The notes beneath the pieces were generated by a model. The model had not been told where the DNA came from, searched no databases, and saw only the letters and a program-made list of their open reading frames with translations. Below are positions 33,929 to 42,088 of a stretch of DNA of 64,000 nt, one piece after another. The position numbers and the translations under genes were made by a program. Positions within the stretch are counted from its first letter, which is position 1. Each line of letters begins with the position of its first letter. This DNA comes from Sulfurospirillum sp964466465 (GTDB lineage Bacteria > Campylobacterota > Campylobacteria > Campylobacterales > Sulfurospirillaceae): the NCBI GenBank assembly GCA_964466465.1, contig CAYXNJ010000005.1:8654-72653 (forward strand). Direction: 5' to 3'.

Positions 33929-34573
33929 ATGCATGGACCAAATCCAAACAATCCTTTCCCGCTCAACGCTCAACACCGAGTATGTTATCTTAAAAATATC
34001 ATCAAAAACCCTTCTATTCTTGTAGGAGATTACACCTACTATGACGATCCAGATTCTCCAGAAAATTTTGAAAAAAATGTCTTATACCATTTTGATTTTA
34101 TTGGAGATAAACTCATTATTGGAAAATTTTGCGCTATTGCAACAGGTGTAAAATTTATTATGAATGGAGCAAACCACCAACTTGATAGCTTTACAACCTA
34201 CCCTTTTGGGATATTTGGTAATGGATGGGAAGCAGGTATGGCTTCACTCCAAAACATACCTCAAAAAGGAAATACGACGATAGGAAACGATGTTTGGATT
34301 GGATATGAGGCTACGATTATGCCAGGAATTAATATTGGTGATGGTGCTATTATTGCATCTAAGTCCGTTGTTACAAAAGATGTCCCACCTTATACTATCG
34401 TCGGTGGTAATCCTGCAAAAATTATACGCAAACGTTTTTCGGATGATGTAATTGAACTTCTTTTAAGATTAAAATGGTGGAATTGGGCAATTGAAAAAAT
34501 TACTCAAAATATATCAATACTTTGCAGTAATGACATAGCAAAACTATCATCGTTAGATACATCAAATAACTAA
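33929..34573 (+). CDS. Xenobiotic O-acetyltransferase of the Vat/CatB hexapeptide-repeat family
   Basis: 214-residue left-handed beta-helix acetyltransferase. Its opening MHGPNPNNPFP, MNGANHQLDSFTTYPF with H83 (the Vat catalytic His is at 82), IGNDVWIGYEATIMPGI and the closing VVGGNPAKIIRKRF are all typical of Vat streptogramin and CatB chloramphenicol acetyltransferases. It uses acetyl-CoA. The true substrate cannot be read from sequence; many chromosomal homologues do not confer resistance. It lies between two near-identical hairpins, looks like a late insertion, and appears more AT-rich than htpG. Confidence 0.88.
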   Translation: MHGPNPNNPFPLNAQHRVCYLKNIIKNPSILVGDYTYYDDPDSPENFEKNVLYHFDFIGDKLIIGKFCAIATGVKFIMNGANHQLDSFTTYPFGIFGNGWEAGMASLQNIPQKGNTTIGNDVWIGYEATIMPGINIGDGAIIASKSVVTKDVPPYTIVGGNPAKIIRKRFSDDVIELLLRLKWWNWAIEKITQNISILCSNDIAKLSSLDTSNN

Positions 34574-34582
34574 CTACCGTGT

Positions 34583-34614
34583 TTTACATGTAAGGTTTTT
34601 TCCTTACATGTAAA
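34583..34614. terminator. Hairpin after the acetyltransferase, copy 2 of the flanking repeat
   Basis: A perfect 13-bp stem (TTTACATGTAAGG / CCTTACATGTAAA, loop of six T). It lies between convergent genes, and its right arm contains the stop codon and last codons of the DUF255 gene (stop 34606-34604). Confidence 0.7.
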
Positions 34615-36340
34615 GTGTCACTGCTCGTACCGCTTCAGGGTACGCATGAGCGTACTTTTGAATACCTGAGCCAAAACTCTCCAACATATCTTTGGCTCTT
34701 ATATACAATGCTGTATCATCCTCCAATTTCGCTAATTCCAAAAGACTTTTTATCATAGTTGAGAGTGGGCTTTTATAGCTATTGTCCTCTAAAACGGCTT
34801 TTGCACGAAACGCTTTATCGGAGAGGTACCATGTCTCTTCTTTATAAAATTTATGTTCAGCTTCATGGCTCAGCTTTTTTGCCAATTCCAAATAACGCAT
34901 TTCATTCGTATGTCTATATGCACACAGCAACGATTCAATAACAAAAGCATAATCCTCAAGCAAACCTTCTACTTTGAGGCTTCCACCTAAAACAATTTGG
35001 TGGTATAACACACCATTCGCATATAAAGAATTTAAGAGTGTATCAAGCACATTTTTTGCTTTTTCAATCTTACCCGCTTCAAAAAGCGCTGTAATCATAA
35101 GCGCATTCCACGCCGTTAAAATCTTCGTGTCAATAAACGGATACGCCACCTTTTGGCGCTCTTCTTTTAAAACAGCCATCGCTTCATCCAAACGCGAAGG
35201 TTTTCTCTCTTGTGTTAGCACAGGATTTGTGCTTTGATGCTCAAAATTACCAAATTTAGTGATGCCAAAATAGTCCAAAACTTCTTTTACTTCAGCTTCA
35301 CTCAATCCTTTTTTTAACAGAGCCTCTTTTGCTTGAGCACATTTAAAGACAAAGTATTTGCCCTCTTCTCCTTCACTGTCCGCATCACTGGCACTGAGGT
35401 AGAGTCCTTCTTTTAAAAACCGTTCATCCATCGCTTCGATGGTTTTATCGACCACTGCTTTAAACAATGGTTTTTGTGTAAGTGCATAAAGCTTAGCATA
35501 GACTTCGATCAATTCAGCATTGGTGTAGAGCATTTTCTCAAAGTGCGGAATTACCCAAGCCTCATCGACGCTGTAACGGTAAAATCCACCCTCTATCTGA
35601 TCGTTTATGCCTCCTTGTGCCATTGCAAACAGTGCGTCTTCACTCATATAGAGCGCTTCAAGATTTTTAGTGTGTGCATAAATATCTAAAAGGGCATTCC
35701 ATGTCGAAGCATGCGGGAATTTTGGGGCACTACCTACGCCTTTAGAAACATCATCAAAACTTGCTTTGACATTGTTCACAAATGCCTCAATCAGGGCGTC
35801 TTTATCAATGGGTTCTTTCTGCTCAAAGCTACGCTCATAATGCTTAATAGCAGCCTCAATACTCTGCGCACTTTTTTGCACTTCATCAAACGCATCATCA
35901 AACTTGCCTTTAATAAAACTCACAAGCTCACGAAATCCCATCCGACCTTGTGCACTTTGAGGAGGCAGATAGGTTCCTACAAAAATGACTTGCTGTGTGG
36001 GCGTCATAATGATACTCAAAGGCCATCCACCGCTACGCTGTGTCAATAAATAATGCACATCTTGGTAGTATTTATCCAAATCAGGCATCTCTTCACGATC
36101 GACTTTAATGCTCACATACGAATCATTGAGCAGTTTTGCGCTCACATCATCTTCAAAAGTTTCTCTCTCCATCACATGACACCAATGACAGGTGCTATAA
36201 CCAATGGAAAGAAAAATCAGCTTATTTTCATCTTTGGCTTTGGCAAGCGCTTTATCGCTCCAAGCCATCCAGTTTACAGGGTTATGTGCATGTTGTAAGA
36301 GGTATGGAGAATCCTCATGAATAAGGTCATTACTGTGCAT
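34604..36340 (-). CDS. YyaL/DUF255 thioredoxin-domain protein, possibly C-terminally shortened
   Basis: 578 residues. A thioredoxin-like domain (about 1-160) carries STCHWCHVMERETF (the C-H-W-C redox pair), then SGGWPLSIIMTP, followed by an (alpha/alpha)6 barrel resembling glycosidases and N-acyl-glucosamine epimerases. Spermatogenesis-associated protein 20 and B. subtilis YyaL are family members; function is unknown. As I recall, family proteins run to about 650-690 residues with a Cys-containing tail. This one stops at VRAVTLYM, inside hairpin copy 2, so the tail may have been lost. It lies nine bases from the rhodanese stop and is probably transcribed with it. Confidence 0.85.
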   Translation of the reverse strand: MHSNDLIHEDSPYLLQHAHNPVNWMAWSDKALAKAKDENKLIFLSIGYSTCHWCHVMERETFEDDVSAKLLNDSYVSIKVDREEMPDLDKYYQDVHYLLTQRSGGWPLSIIMTPTQQVIFVGTYLPPQSAQGRMGFRELVSFIKGKFDDAFDEVQKSAQSIEAAIKHYERSFEQKEPIDKDALIEAFVNNVKASFDDVSKGVGSAPKFPHASTWNALLDIYAHTKNLEALYMSEDALFAMAQGGINDQIEGGFYRYSVDEAWVIPHFEKMLYTNAELIEVYAKLYALTQKPLFKAVVDKTIEAMDERFLKEGLYLSASDADSEGEEGKYFVFKCAQAKEALLKKGLSEAEVKEVLDYFGITKFGNFEHQSTNPVLTQERKPSRLDEAMAVLKEERQKVAYPFIDTKILTAWNALMITALFEAGKIEKAKNVLDTLLNSLYANGVLYHQIVLGGSLKVEGLLEDYAFVIESLLCAYRHTNEMRYLELAKKLSHEAEHKFYKEETWYLSDKAFRAKAVLEDNSYKSPLSTMIKSLLELAKLEDDTALYIRAKDMLESFGSGIQKYAHAYPEAVRAVTLYM

Positions 36341-36349
36341 TGTTTTGCC

Positions 36350-36742
36350 TTATGGTTTGTAAGGTTCAGGCATATATCCCTTAGACATCAGAGATTTCAT
36401 ACCACCTTTAAGATTAACAACTTTATAACCTTGCTTTGATAAAAGCTCAGAAACGGCAGAAGTACGATTGCCTGTGCGGCAAATAAGTGCAAACTCTTTA
36501 TCTTTACTAACATGTTTATCGAGTTCTTTGATAAAAGCTTCCGCGTTATAACGTCCTTGTTCATCAAAGAACGTAATAGGAATCGCATTTTCAACCAAGC
36601 CTGTCTCTTTCCATTCTGGCAGAGTTCTAATATCAACAATTTTTATACCACTTTTAACCACCTCTTCACTAGCATCAACATGGCGAAGTTCTGCAAAAAG
36701 AAGGGTTGAAAGTAGTGATATGAGTAGTGAAATTTTATACAT
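36350..36742 (-). CDS. Periplasmic rhodanese-like protein
   Basis: 130 residues. A signal peptide (MYKISLLISLLSTLLFA) is followed by one rhodanese domain with VDIRTLPEW and an active loop CRTGNRT that starts with the persulfide-carrying Cys (about C88). Single-domain periplasmic rhodaneses can carry sulfane sulfur, which would suit a sulfur-reducing organism (inference). The ribosome binding site AGGAG lies in the stem of a 9-bp hairpin directly upstream. It follows the UvrD-like gene on the same strand. In C. jejuni a rhodanese gene likewise lies near htpG. Confidence 0.88.
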   Translation of the reverse strand: MYKISLLISLLSTLLFAELRHVDASEEVVKSGIKIVDIRTLPEWKETGLVENAIPITFFDEQGRYNAEAFIKELDKHVSKDKEFALICRTGNRTSAVSELLSKQGYKVVNLKGGMKSLMSKGYMPEPYKP

Positions 36743-36745
36743 ATA

Positions 36746-36768
36746 AACTCCTAATGATTTTAGGAGTT
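36746..36768 (-). promoter_or_regulatory. Hairpin that covers the rhodanese ribosome binding site
   Basis: On the minus strand AACTCCTAA, a five-base loop and TTAGGAGTT pair perfectly (9 bp). The right arm includes AGGAG, three bases before the ATG region. No T-run follows. It could gate translation or simply be the 3' end of the uvrD transcript. Confidence 0.5.
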
Positions 36769-36804
36769 ATTTTATCGCTTTTAAGTTAGTGCAGACTTTA
36801 AAAC

Positions 36805-38835
36805 TTAATGTACCATTCCCGCTTCAACTAAAAACGGTGAATGGGTGTAGGAGATCTTCTTAATCTTATCGTATTTAGCGTAAGAGAGGTACAGCATATC
36901 TTTTGCACGTGTTGTTGCCACGTAAAATAAGCGACGCTCTTCTTCAAGACTTCCGCCTTTTTGCATCAATTTGCGATTGGGGAAGCGTCCATCCATAAGG
37001 TCGATGACATACACCTCTTTAAATTCAAGCCCTTTGCTTGCATGAATACTAAGTAAATTAACACCTTCACCCTCGCTCATCTCATTACTTCCAAGGGTCA
37101 GTGCATTTAAAAAGCGCTCACTTGAAGCATAACCACTTGCCAAATCTTTGAGCAAATGCCCTTTTCTAAAGATGCGAGCGCGTGCTTCTTGCTTCATTTT
37201 GTCGTCCACACTGCCATCTTTTTTTGTGGAACGTTTTATCGCTAACACTTCAGCTATAGCACTGAATACTTCCGAACTTAACACATGATTGATAAGGCTT
37301 TGAGGCGTTTTAATACGTGTCGCATGCTTCATAAATTTATAAAACTGATGTAAAAATTTTGCTCCATCTGTTGTGAGCTTTGGATGCTTTAAAATAGGGT
37401 TTGAGAGAAACTGCTCTTCAAAACCAAAATTGTAAAAACGGCTCACACTCCCAAGATCGATCACATCATCAAAAAGCCCTAATTGATGGTTCTTTGCGCG
37501 CTTTTTAAAAATATCTTCCACATCGTCTCGCGGATGAAAAAAACCTTGATAGATGTTTCCCTCTCCTAGTTTAAAAAGCCCATCAAATAGCTCTTTTGAG
37601 AGCGAACTGCCCACGCCTCTAGCGTATTCAAAGGTATGAATAAACGCCATCATATCTTTGGGATTGACCACAACGCCCACAAGATCGAGCATTGCTTTGA
37701 CTTCTGCGGCGTCAAAAAAGCTAATGCCTCCTTTGCGCCTACAAGCGATTCCCTGCTCTCTAAGGGTTGCTTCTATGCCATCTGCTGTTGAGTTATTGCG
37801 AAAGATAACCGCAATATCAGCAGGTGCATGCGTTGAGTGTTTAATGAGCGAAGCGATAGAGTGGTATTGCGCGAAAAGCTCATCATAGATCAATAATTTT
37901 GGTGCTTCAAATGCTCCATCACGCGTTACTTCAAGCCTTTTTTCGTAAAGCCTTGGATTTTTTTCAATGACACGATTGGCTAGAGAGAGAATTTTGTGAG
38001 ATGAGCGGTAATTTTTATTGAGTGTAAAAACATTCGCATTCGAATAACGAGTACCAAAAGAGCCGATAATGTCGATATTGGCACCATTGAACGCATAAAT
38101 GCTCTGGTCGTAATCGCCCACGCAAAAGAGTGATTTGGAGCGAAAAGCGTCGATGAGTGAACCTTGAAGGGTATTTGTATCTTGGTATTCATCAATGAGC
38201 ACTTCATCAAAATTGAGCTCATCACTTGTTTTAAGCGTATCACGCATGAGGATTAAAAGATCATTAAAATCCACATAACCAAACTCGCGCTTGAGGGCTT
38301 GAAACTCTTCAAAAATATCTTCATAAATATCAAAAAATAGCCCATGTTCACTATCATTGGACTCTAGCCATTCCGTAAAACTCTGTGTCACCGTACTGTT
38401 TTGATAGAGTGAAAAAATGTCATAAAGGTATGCCGCACTATAGGCTTTTACCCCTGAATCTATGTGGTCAAAACGGCGTCTATCATGAATACTTTTGAGT
38501 AAAATTTTAAGGTCTTTTGGCTGTTTCAATACAATATTTTTACCCATTTTTTTGAGCAATCGATAGCTTACCGCATGAAACGTACCTGACTCGATTTGAG
38601 AGGTGATGTTTTTACCAAAGAAAACACCCACACGCTCCAACATTTCAGCTGCAGCCTTGTTGGTAAACGTAAGCAGTAAAATACGCGAAGGCTGCACACC
38701 TTGATGTAATAGATGTGCAATACGTGCTACAATCGTCGAGGTTTTACCTGTTCCTGCACTGGCAATAATAAGGTTATGTCCTGAGGGTGCTGTTGCAGCA
38801 CTTTTTTGCTCAGCATTGAGTCGGCTAAGAGGCAT
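36805..38835 (-). CDS. uvrD: UvrD/Rep-type superfamily 1 DNA helicase
   Basis: 676 residues. Helicase motifs in order are LNAEQKSAATAP (Q motif), IIASAGTGKTSTIVARIA (Walker A), LLTFTNKAAAEMLERV (Ia), VLIDEYQDTN (II), VGDYDQSIYAFNGANI (III), LNKNYRSS (IV), LLSIHASKGLEFKEVYV (V) and LFYVATTRAKDMLYLS (VI). It unwinds DNA in repair or replication restart. PcrA, Rep or UvrD cannot be told apart by eye. Equivalent to the C. jejuni UvrD/Rep-type helicase Cj0777. Confidence 0.93.
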   Translation of the reverse strand: MPLSRLNAEQKSAATAPSGHNLIIASAGTGKTSTIVARIAHLLHQGVQPSRILLLTFTNKAAAEMLERVGVFFGKNITSQIESGTFHAVSYRLLKKMGKNIVLKQPKDLKILLKSIHDRRRFDHIDSGVKAYSAAYLYDIFSLYQNSTVTQSFTEWLESNDSEHGLFFDIYEDIFEEFQALKREFGYVDFNDLLILMRDTLKTSDELNFDEVLIDEYQDTNTLQGSLIDAFRSKSLFCVGDYDQSIYAFNGANIDIIGSFGTRYSNANVFTLNKNYRSSHKILSLANRVIEKNPRLYEKRLEVTRDGAFEAPKLLIYDELFAQYHSIASLIKHSTHAPADIAVIFRNNSTADGIEATLREQGIACRRKGGISFFDAAEVKAMLDLVGVVVNPKDMMAFIHTFEYARGVGSSLSKELFDGLFKLGEGNIYQGFFHPRDDVEDIFKKRAKNHQLGLFDDVIDLGSVSRFYNFGFEEQFLSNPILKHPKLTTDGAKFLHQFYKFMKHATRIKTPQSLINHVLSSEVFSAIAEVLAIKRSTKKDGSVDDKMKQEARARIFRKGHLLKDLASGYASSERFLNALTLGSNEMSEGEGVNLLSIHASKGLEFKEVYVIDLMDGRFPNRKLMQKGGSLEEERRLFYVATTRAKDMLYLSYAKYDKIKKISYTHSPFLVEAGMVH

Positions 38836-38903
38836 TAATATCCTAGAGTAAAAAAATCAGAGGTGGGATTGTAGTCAAAAACACCCTAAAAAAAAGTAAA
38901 GCC

Positions 38904-39440
38904 TCACAGATACCAGTGACGTTTAACCAACTTACCATCTTTATTCTCATCAATATAGACCTTTTTAGGGTCATCATCTGAGAGCCATAACACATAATTC
39001 ATTTCAGGAGTAATAATCTCAATGCGTTTTTCAACCACTTCGTAATTACCTTTTGAAAGTTGCTCAAACACACGTGAAAGAACATGATTGGTTCGTGGAA
39101 GTTTCAGTTCTTTAAGGTTGATAGAATCATTCATAAACTGATAAATCAGCTTTTTTTGAAGCACTAAAGTTGCAAAGTAAGAACCACTCTCGCGGTACTC
39201 TTTGGTACTGACAAGGTTTTTTGCAACATTCCCCAAAGGGTTTATCGCATCAATTCTCGCACACGCATCACCGATGGCAACAAGAATTTGCTCATTTTTA
39301 TCATTTTTAATCAAAAATGCAGCACCTTCATTGCACACTTTTTCAAAATTTTTCGCCTCATAATCTCTTAAAACATCGTTGTAAGAGTATGCGTACATCG
39401 TACTGTAAAAAAGACCCAATAATGCTAAAACAACTCTCAT
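38904..39440 (-). CDS. Secreted protein of unknown function in an ATPase-TPR operon
   Basis: 178 residues with a signal peptide (MRVVLALLGLFYSTMYA). The first half is helical and TPR-like (YNDVLRDYEAKNFEKVCNEGAAFLIKNDK). The end holds an acidic EF-hand-like loop (YIDENKDGKLV). Its ATG overlaps the preceding TPR gene by four bases, so the two probably work together. Family not recognised. Confidence 0.75.
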   Translation of the reverse strand: MRVVLALLGLFYSTMYAYSYNDVLRDYEAKNFEKVCNEGAAFLIKNDKNEQILVAIGDACARIDAINPLGNVAKNLVSTKEYRESGSYFATLVLQKKLIYQFMNDSINLKELKLPRTNHVLSRVFEQLSKGNYEVVEKRIEIITPEMNYVLWLSDDDPKKVYIDENKDGKLVKRHWYL

Positions 39441-40084
39441 TCTTGTCCTTTATAAAAATTTAGTAGTTCTTGTGCTTCTTTAGAATTAATATAGCTTAAA
39501 AAGAGTTCCAAAGACCTTATAGCCTCTGCGCGATCACCCAAATAAAACTTTGCTTTAGCATAGAGTATCCACGGTTTTTCAGAACGTGAATAATGCTTGC
39601 TTGCCTCTTTTGCCCACGTTATTACCTCGCCATACGATTTTTGTTCAAAATAAAAATCAGCCAAAGCATAGGCATTATCGAAATTTTGCACGGTGTTATA
39701 ACGTTTCAGCAATTCTTGTTCATGACTGAGTAAGCGTGTAGCCGCCTGTGTCTCATCCTTAGGCAACTTAGCATTCTTTATAGAGATATGAGGTGCTAAG
39801 AAAAGCGTCTCATCTTCTATGATTTGCGAGAGATTTTGCTCTTCTTGTAGCAGAATAGTTGCATTACTTTCATTCTTATCAAGGATAGGCGTTTGCACGG
39901 GCACTGTTTGAGGTATGGCTACAGCAGTAACAGTTGAAAGCTCATTTGAATTATGAGACATCCAGTAATAGCCTCCAAAACTGACCAAAAATAAAGAAGC
40001 AATCATAAAAACAATACGAATAATCCGTGCTTTTTTAAGCTTTGCACAACGCTTTTCTAACTCTTCAAAACGTGCACTAGTCAT
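39437..40084 (-). CDS. Membrane TPR protein (MshN-like position)
   Basis: 215 residues: a short cytoplasmic N-terminus (about 1-23), one TM (about 24-43), a periplasmic linker, then two or more TPR-like repeats (about 120-212, ALADFYFEQKSYGEVITWAKEA, ILYAKAKFYLGDRAEAIRSLEL). It overlaps the ATPase stop by eight bases. This single-TM plus TPR build next to an ExeA-type ATPase matches MshM-MshN of MSHA pilus loci. Homology to MshN itself is not shown. Confidence 0.68.
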   Translation of the reverse strand: MTSARFEELEKRCAKLKKARIIRIVFMIASLFLVSFGGYYWMSHNSNELSTVTAVAIPQTVPVQTPILDKNESNATILLQEEQNLSQIIEDETLFLAPHISIKNAKLPKDETQAATRLLSHEQELLKRYNTVQNFDNAYALADFYFEQKSYGEVITWAKEASKHYSRSEKPWILYAKAKFYLGDRAEAIRSLELFLSYINSKEAQELLNFYKGQE

Positions 40085-40874
40085 GAATAAGCCCTATATC
40101 AAGTGCTGCCATTGTCAGAAGACAGCTGTTAAGTTTACGATACTTTGATAAGCCCTTCTTTTGGGCATAATCAAGTAATTTCATCAAGGTATATAAAAAT
40201 TTTTTAATCATTCTAAAATTGCCCTTGGCATACCGTGCGATGACTCTTGCCTCATTTTTAGAAAACATCATAGCAATTTCACCATGCGTATGCCCCATAA
40301 ACAGTGTGTGAATGTACCGTAGTATCTCATTTTCATCCAGATTACCATACTCAATGACACGTTTTGTACGCGTTTTGAACTGCTTTTTAGCCAACAGTGC
40401 CATTCCTTCATCTTTGTGCATGGCAAGAACAAATTGAAACAATTTGGTGTCACTTAAAATGCGAAGGAACTCAAACTGATCATCGTTTAAAAGTTGTGCT
40501 TCATCAATAAAAATAGTACATAATGTCCCTACATACGCCTCAAAAAGCTCATCCATAAACTCGCCTTGAGTCTTGCTTTTATCAAAAGGCATACCTCTGG
40601 CTTCATAGAGTTCTTTGAAAAGATCACGTGGGTCAAAAAACGGATGTTCGATGAGTACACTGATGGAGTTTATAGACGCAGAATAGTGCATCACACGCAT
40701 AATATGACTTTTACCCACACCTGGATCACCTATGATAAAAATGAGAGGAATAGAAGGATCACCAATAACATTTTTAAGTTCATTGCGGGCAATCTCAGCA
40801 CTAATGCTATCAAAATAAAACGAAGGATCAACCGTATCTTTAAAAAACTCTTTAGCGGCTTCAAAATCTTTCAT
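40077..40874 (-). CDS. ExeA/MshM-type AAA ATPase
   Basis: 265 residues. Walker A is IIGDPGVGKSHIMRV, Walker B is TIFIDEAQLL, and a sensor region is VLAMHKDEG. The DEAQ box is typical of the ExeA/MshM and CtsP-like ATPases that support type II secretion, pilus or DNA-uptake systems. It heads a three-gene overlapping operon (ATPase, TPR membrane protein, secreted protein). No secretin or pseudopilin gene is in the window, so the machine it serves lies elsewhere or is unusual. Confidence 0.78.
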   Translation of the reverse strand: MKDFEAAKEFFKDTVDPSFYFDSISAEIARNELKNVIGDPSIPLIFIIGDPGVGKSHIMRVMHYSASINSISVLIEHPFFDPRDLFKELYEARGMPFDKSKTQGEFMDELFEAYVGTLCTIFIDEAQLLNDDQFEFLRILSDTKLFQFVLAMHKDEGMALLAKKQFKTRTKRVIEYGNLDENEILRYIHTLFMGHTHGEIAMMFSKNEARVIARYAKGNFRMIKKFLYTLMKLLDYAQKKGLSKYRKLNSCLLTMAALDIGLIHD

Positions 40875-40942
40875 TGAGACTCTTTGTCAAGCATACGCTT
40901 GGATTTATCTTATTTTAGCATATCTTTTTAGATTTTAGCGCG

Positions 40943-41440
40943 TCAAAAATTAACTGCATTCTCTTCAGGTAAGAGTGAACGCTTTGGAAGAGGAGGCGCG
41001 AGGTTGAGCTGTTGAGTGGGCTGATGTTGCTGCTTTGGAGCTGCTTGTTGCTGCTGAAATACACCCTCTTTTTTGATAGCTTCAACAATCTCTTGTGTTG
41101 TTGGATTGGTTTTTACAGTTAATTCTTTAATATATACCGAATCAATCACTAAATTATGTGTTTTTTTAGCATATGCGATAACTGTGGACTTTAAAATCTC
41201 TTTACCACGAGAGGTCACGAGGTCTTCCGCAAAATAACTACCGATGACAATATTGAGAGCATCAACGACCTTATATTCGTAAAGTTTAACCTCTTTGCCT
41301 TCAAAAATGAGACCAACAGTCACTTCCACAGGCTTTTTATCAGATTTTGCAAAGACATTGGCTTTAAAATGCTCCAATACCAACGTCTCTGCAAAAAGGC
41401 TTGTATATAAAAGAAAAAATACTATGAAAACAGGTCTCAT
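40943..41440 (-). CDS. Secreted FliL-like protein with a Gln/Pro-rich tail
   Basis: 165 residues. A signal peptide or anchor (MRPVFIVFFLLYTSLFA) is followed by a domain whose middle (VDALNIVIGSYFAEDLVTSRGKE-type block, then VIDSVYIKELTVK) follows the FliL pattern of 'T-x-E-D-L-x-T-x-x-G-K' and 'V-Y-x-x-x-x-V'. The last 40 residues are low complexity (QQQQAAPKQQHQPTQQ). FliL supports the flagellar stator. Assignment is by pattern. It starts 11 bases after the preceding gene's stop, so the two form an operon. Confidence 0.55.
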   Translation of the reverse strand: MRPVFIVFFLLYTSLFAETLVLEHFKANVFAKSDKKPVEVTVGLIFEGKEVKLYEYKVVDALNIVIGSYFAEDLVTSRGKEILKSTVIAYAKKTHNLVIDSVYIKELTVKTNPTTQEIVEAIKKEGVFQQQQAAPKQQHQPTQQLNLAPPLPKRSLLPEENAVNF

Positions 41441-41451
41441 TGCTGCCTTTG

Positions 41452-41958
41452 TTAAACGGATGTATCGAGCACACTTCCACCAAGTTCTGCGATACGCGCA
41501 TCCACTTTTTCGAGTGCTTTTTGCATCGTAGTATAACTAATTTCAGGTAATTTTTCACCCCAAAGCTTTTCTGCTTCTGCAAATCCTTGAAGCATTCCAG
41601 AGCGTCCTGCTTGAAGCTTTGAAAGGTCGTCCCCTGCACCATTGATGACAAAATCTGCAATACGCTCACTCGTTTGTGCTATACCAAAAAAACCATCTTC
41701 TGCAACCAAAGCTTTTGCTTCATCTTGAGTCAGTTCACCTATAGGTTTACCCGTATAGCCGATGTCTGCAAGACTAAACGTATCGGCTTGAGAACTAAAG
41801 GTCGTTTGAGACTCTTTTGTTATCTGCGCTATATACTCCGCAAGATAGCTATTGGTAATCTGCTTACCTGTGAGCTTTTTATCTTTGCCAGTAATCTCTT
41901 GATTGCTTTGTGAGTAGGTTATCAAGCCTTTTGATTCATAGGAAATTTCCAGATTCAT
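41452..41958 (-). CDS. Conserved protein of unknown function
   Basis: 168 residues from ATG 41958 (six bases after AGGGGG). A GTG at 42012 gives a poorer start. No signal peptide or membrane segment. A Ser/Thr/Gln-rich N-terminus (LEISYESKGLITYSQSNQE) is followed by a helical part with DEAKALVAEDGFFGIAQTSERIADFVI and a C-terminal coiled segment. I believe similar Campylobacterota proteins are sometimes labelled 'hydrogenase-4 component G', but nothing here supports a hydrogenase role. Confidence 0.65.
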   Translation of the reverse strand: MNLEISYESKGLITYSQSNQEITGKDKKLTGKQITNSYLAEYIAQITKESQTTFSSQADTFSLADIGYTGKPIGELTQDEAKALVAEDGFFGIAQTSERIADFVINGAGDDLSKLQAGRSGMLQGFAEAEKLWGEKLPEISYTTMQKALEKVDARIAELGGSVLDTSV

Positions 41959-42011
41959 GTTTGCCCCCTGTATCTGACTTTTGACACGTGTTTCAAGCAA
42001 AGCTTTAAACA

Positions 42012-42074
42012 CTACGTTAACACTAAGTTCTCTTCGGCAGAGTGCCCACGCACCCTTGGTGCTTTACTCTTCTT
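42012..42074. repeat. Structured intergenic element A
   Basis: A stretch between the Pif1-like gene and the next gene. It has CTACGTTA (42012-42019), CACTAAGTT, TCTTCGGCAGA, then a GCACC / GGTGC mini-hairpin. The block CTACGTTA, one to three bases, CACTA, followed by a CTCTT...GGCAGA hairpin recurs in the copZ-copA spacer (element B, 48601-48646). Confidence 0.35.
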
Positions 42075-42088
42075 ATGTACCTAAATCG

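Noticed and set aside
33929..34573. Insertion sequence or integron cassette carrying the acetyltransferase
   Set aside because: No transposase, integrase or terminal inverted repeats; only the two hairpins in direct orientation.
42013..42088. Sigma-54 promoter (GG/GC boxes) in the GGGCAC region
   Set aside because: On either strand the spacing to a GC dinucleotide does not fit TGGCAC-N5-TTGC.
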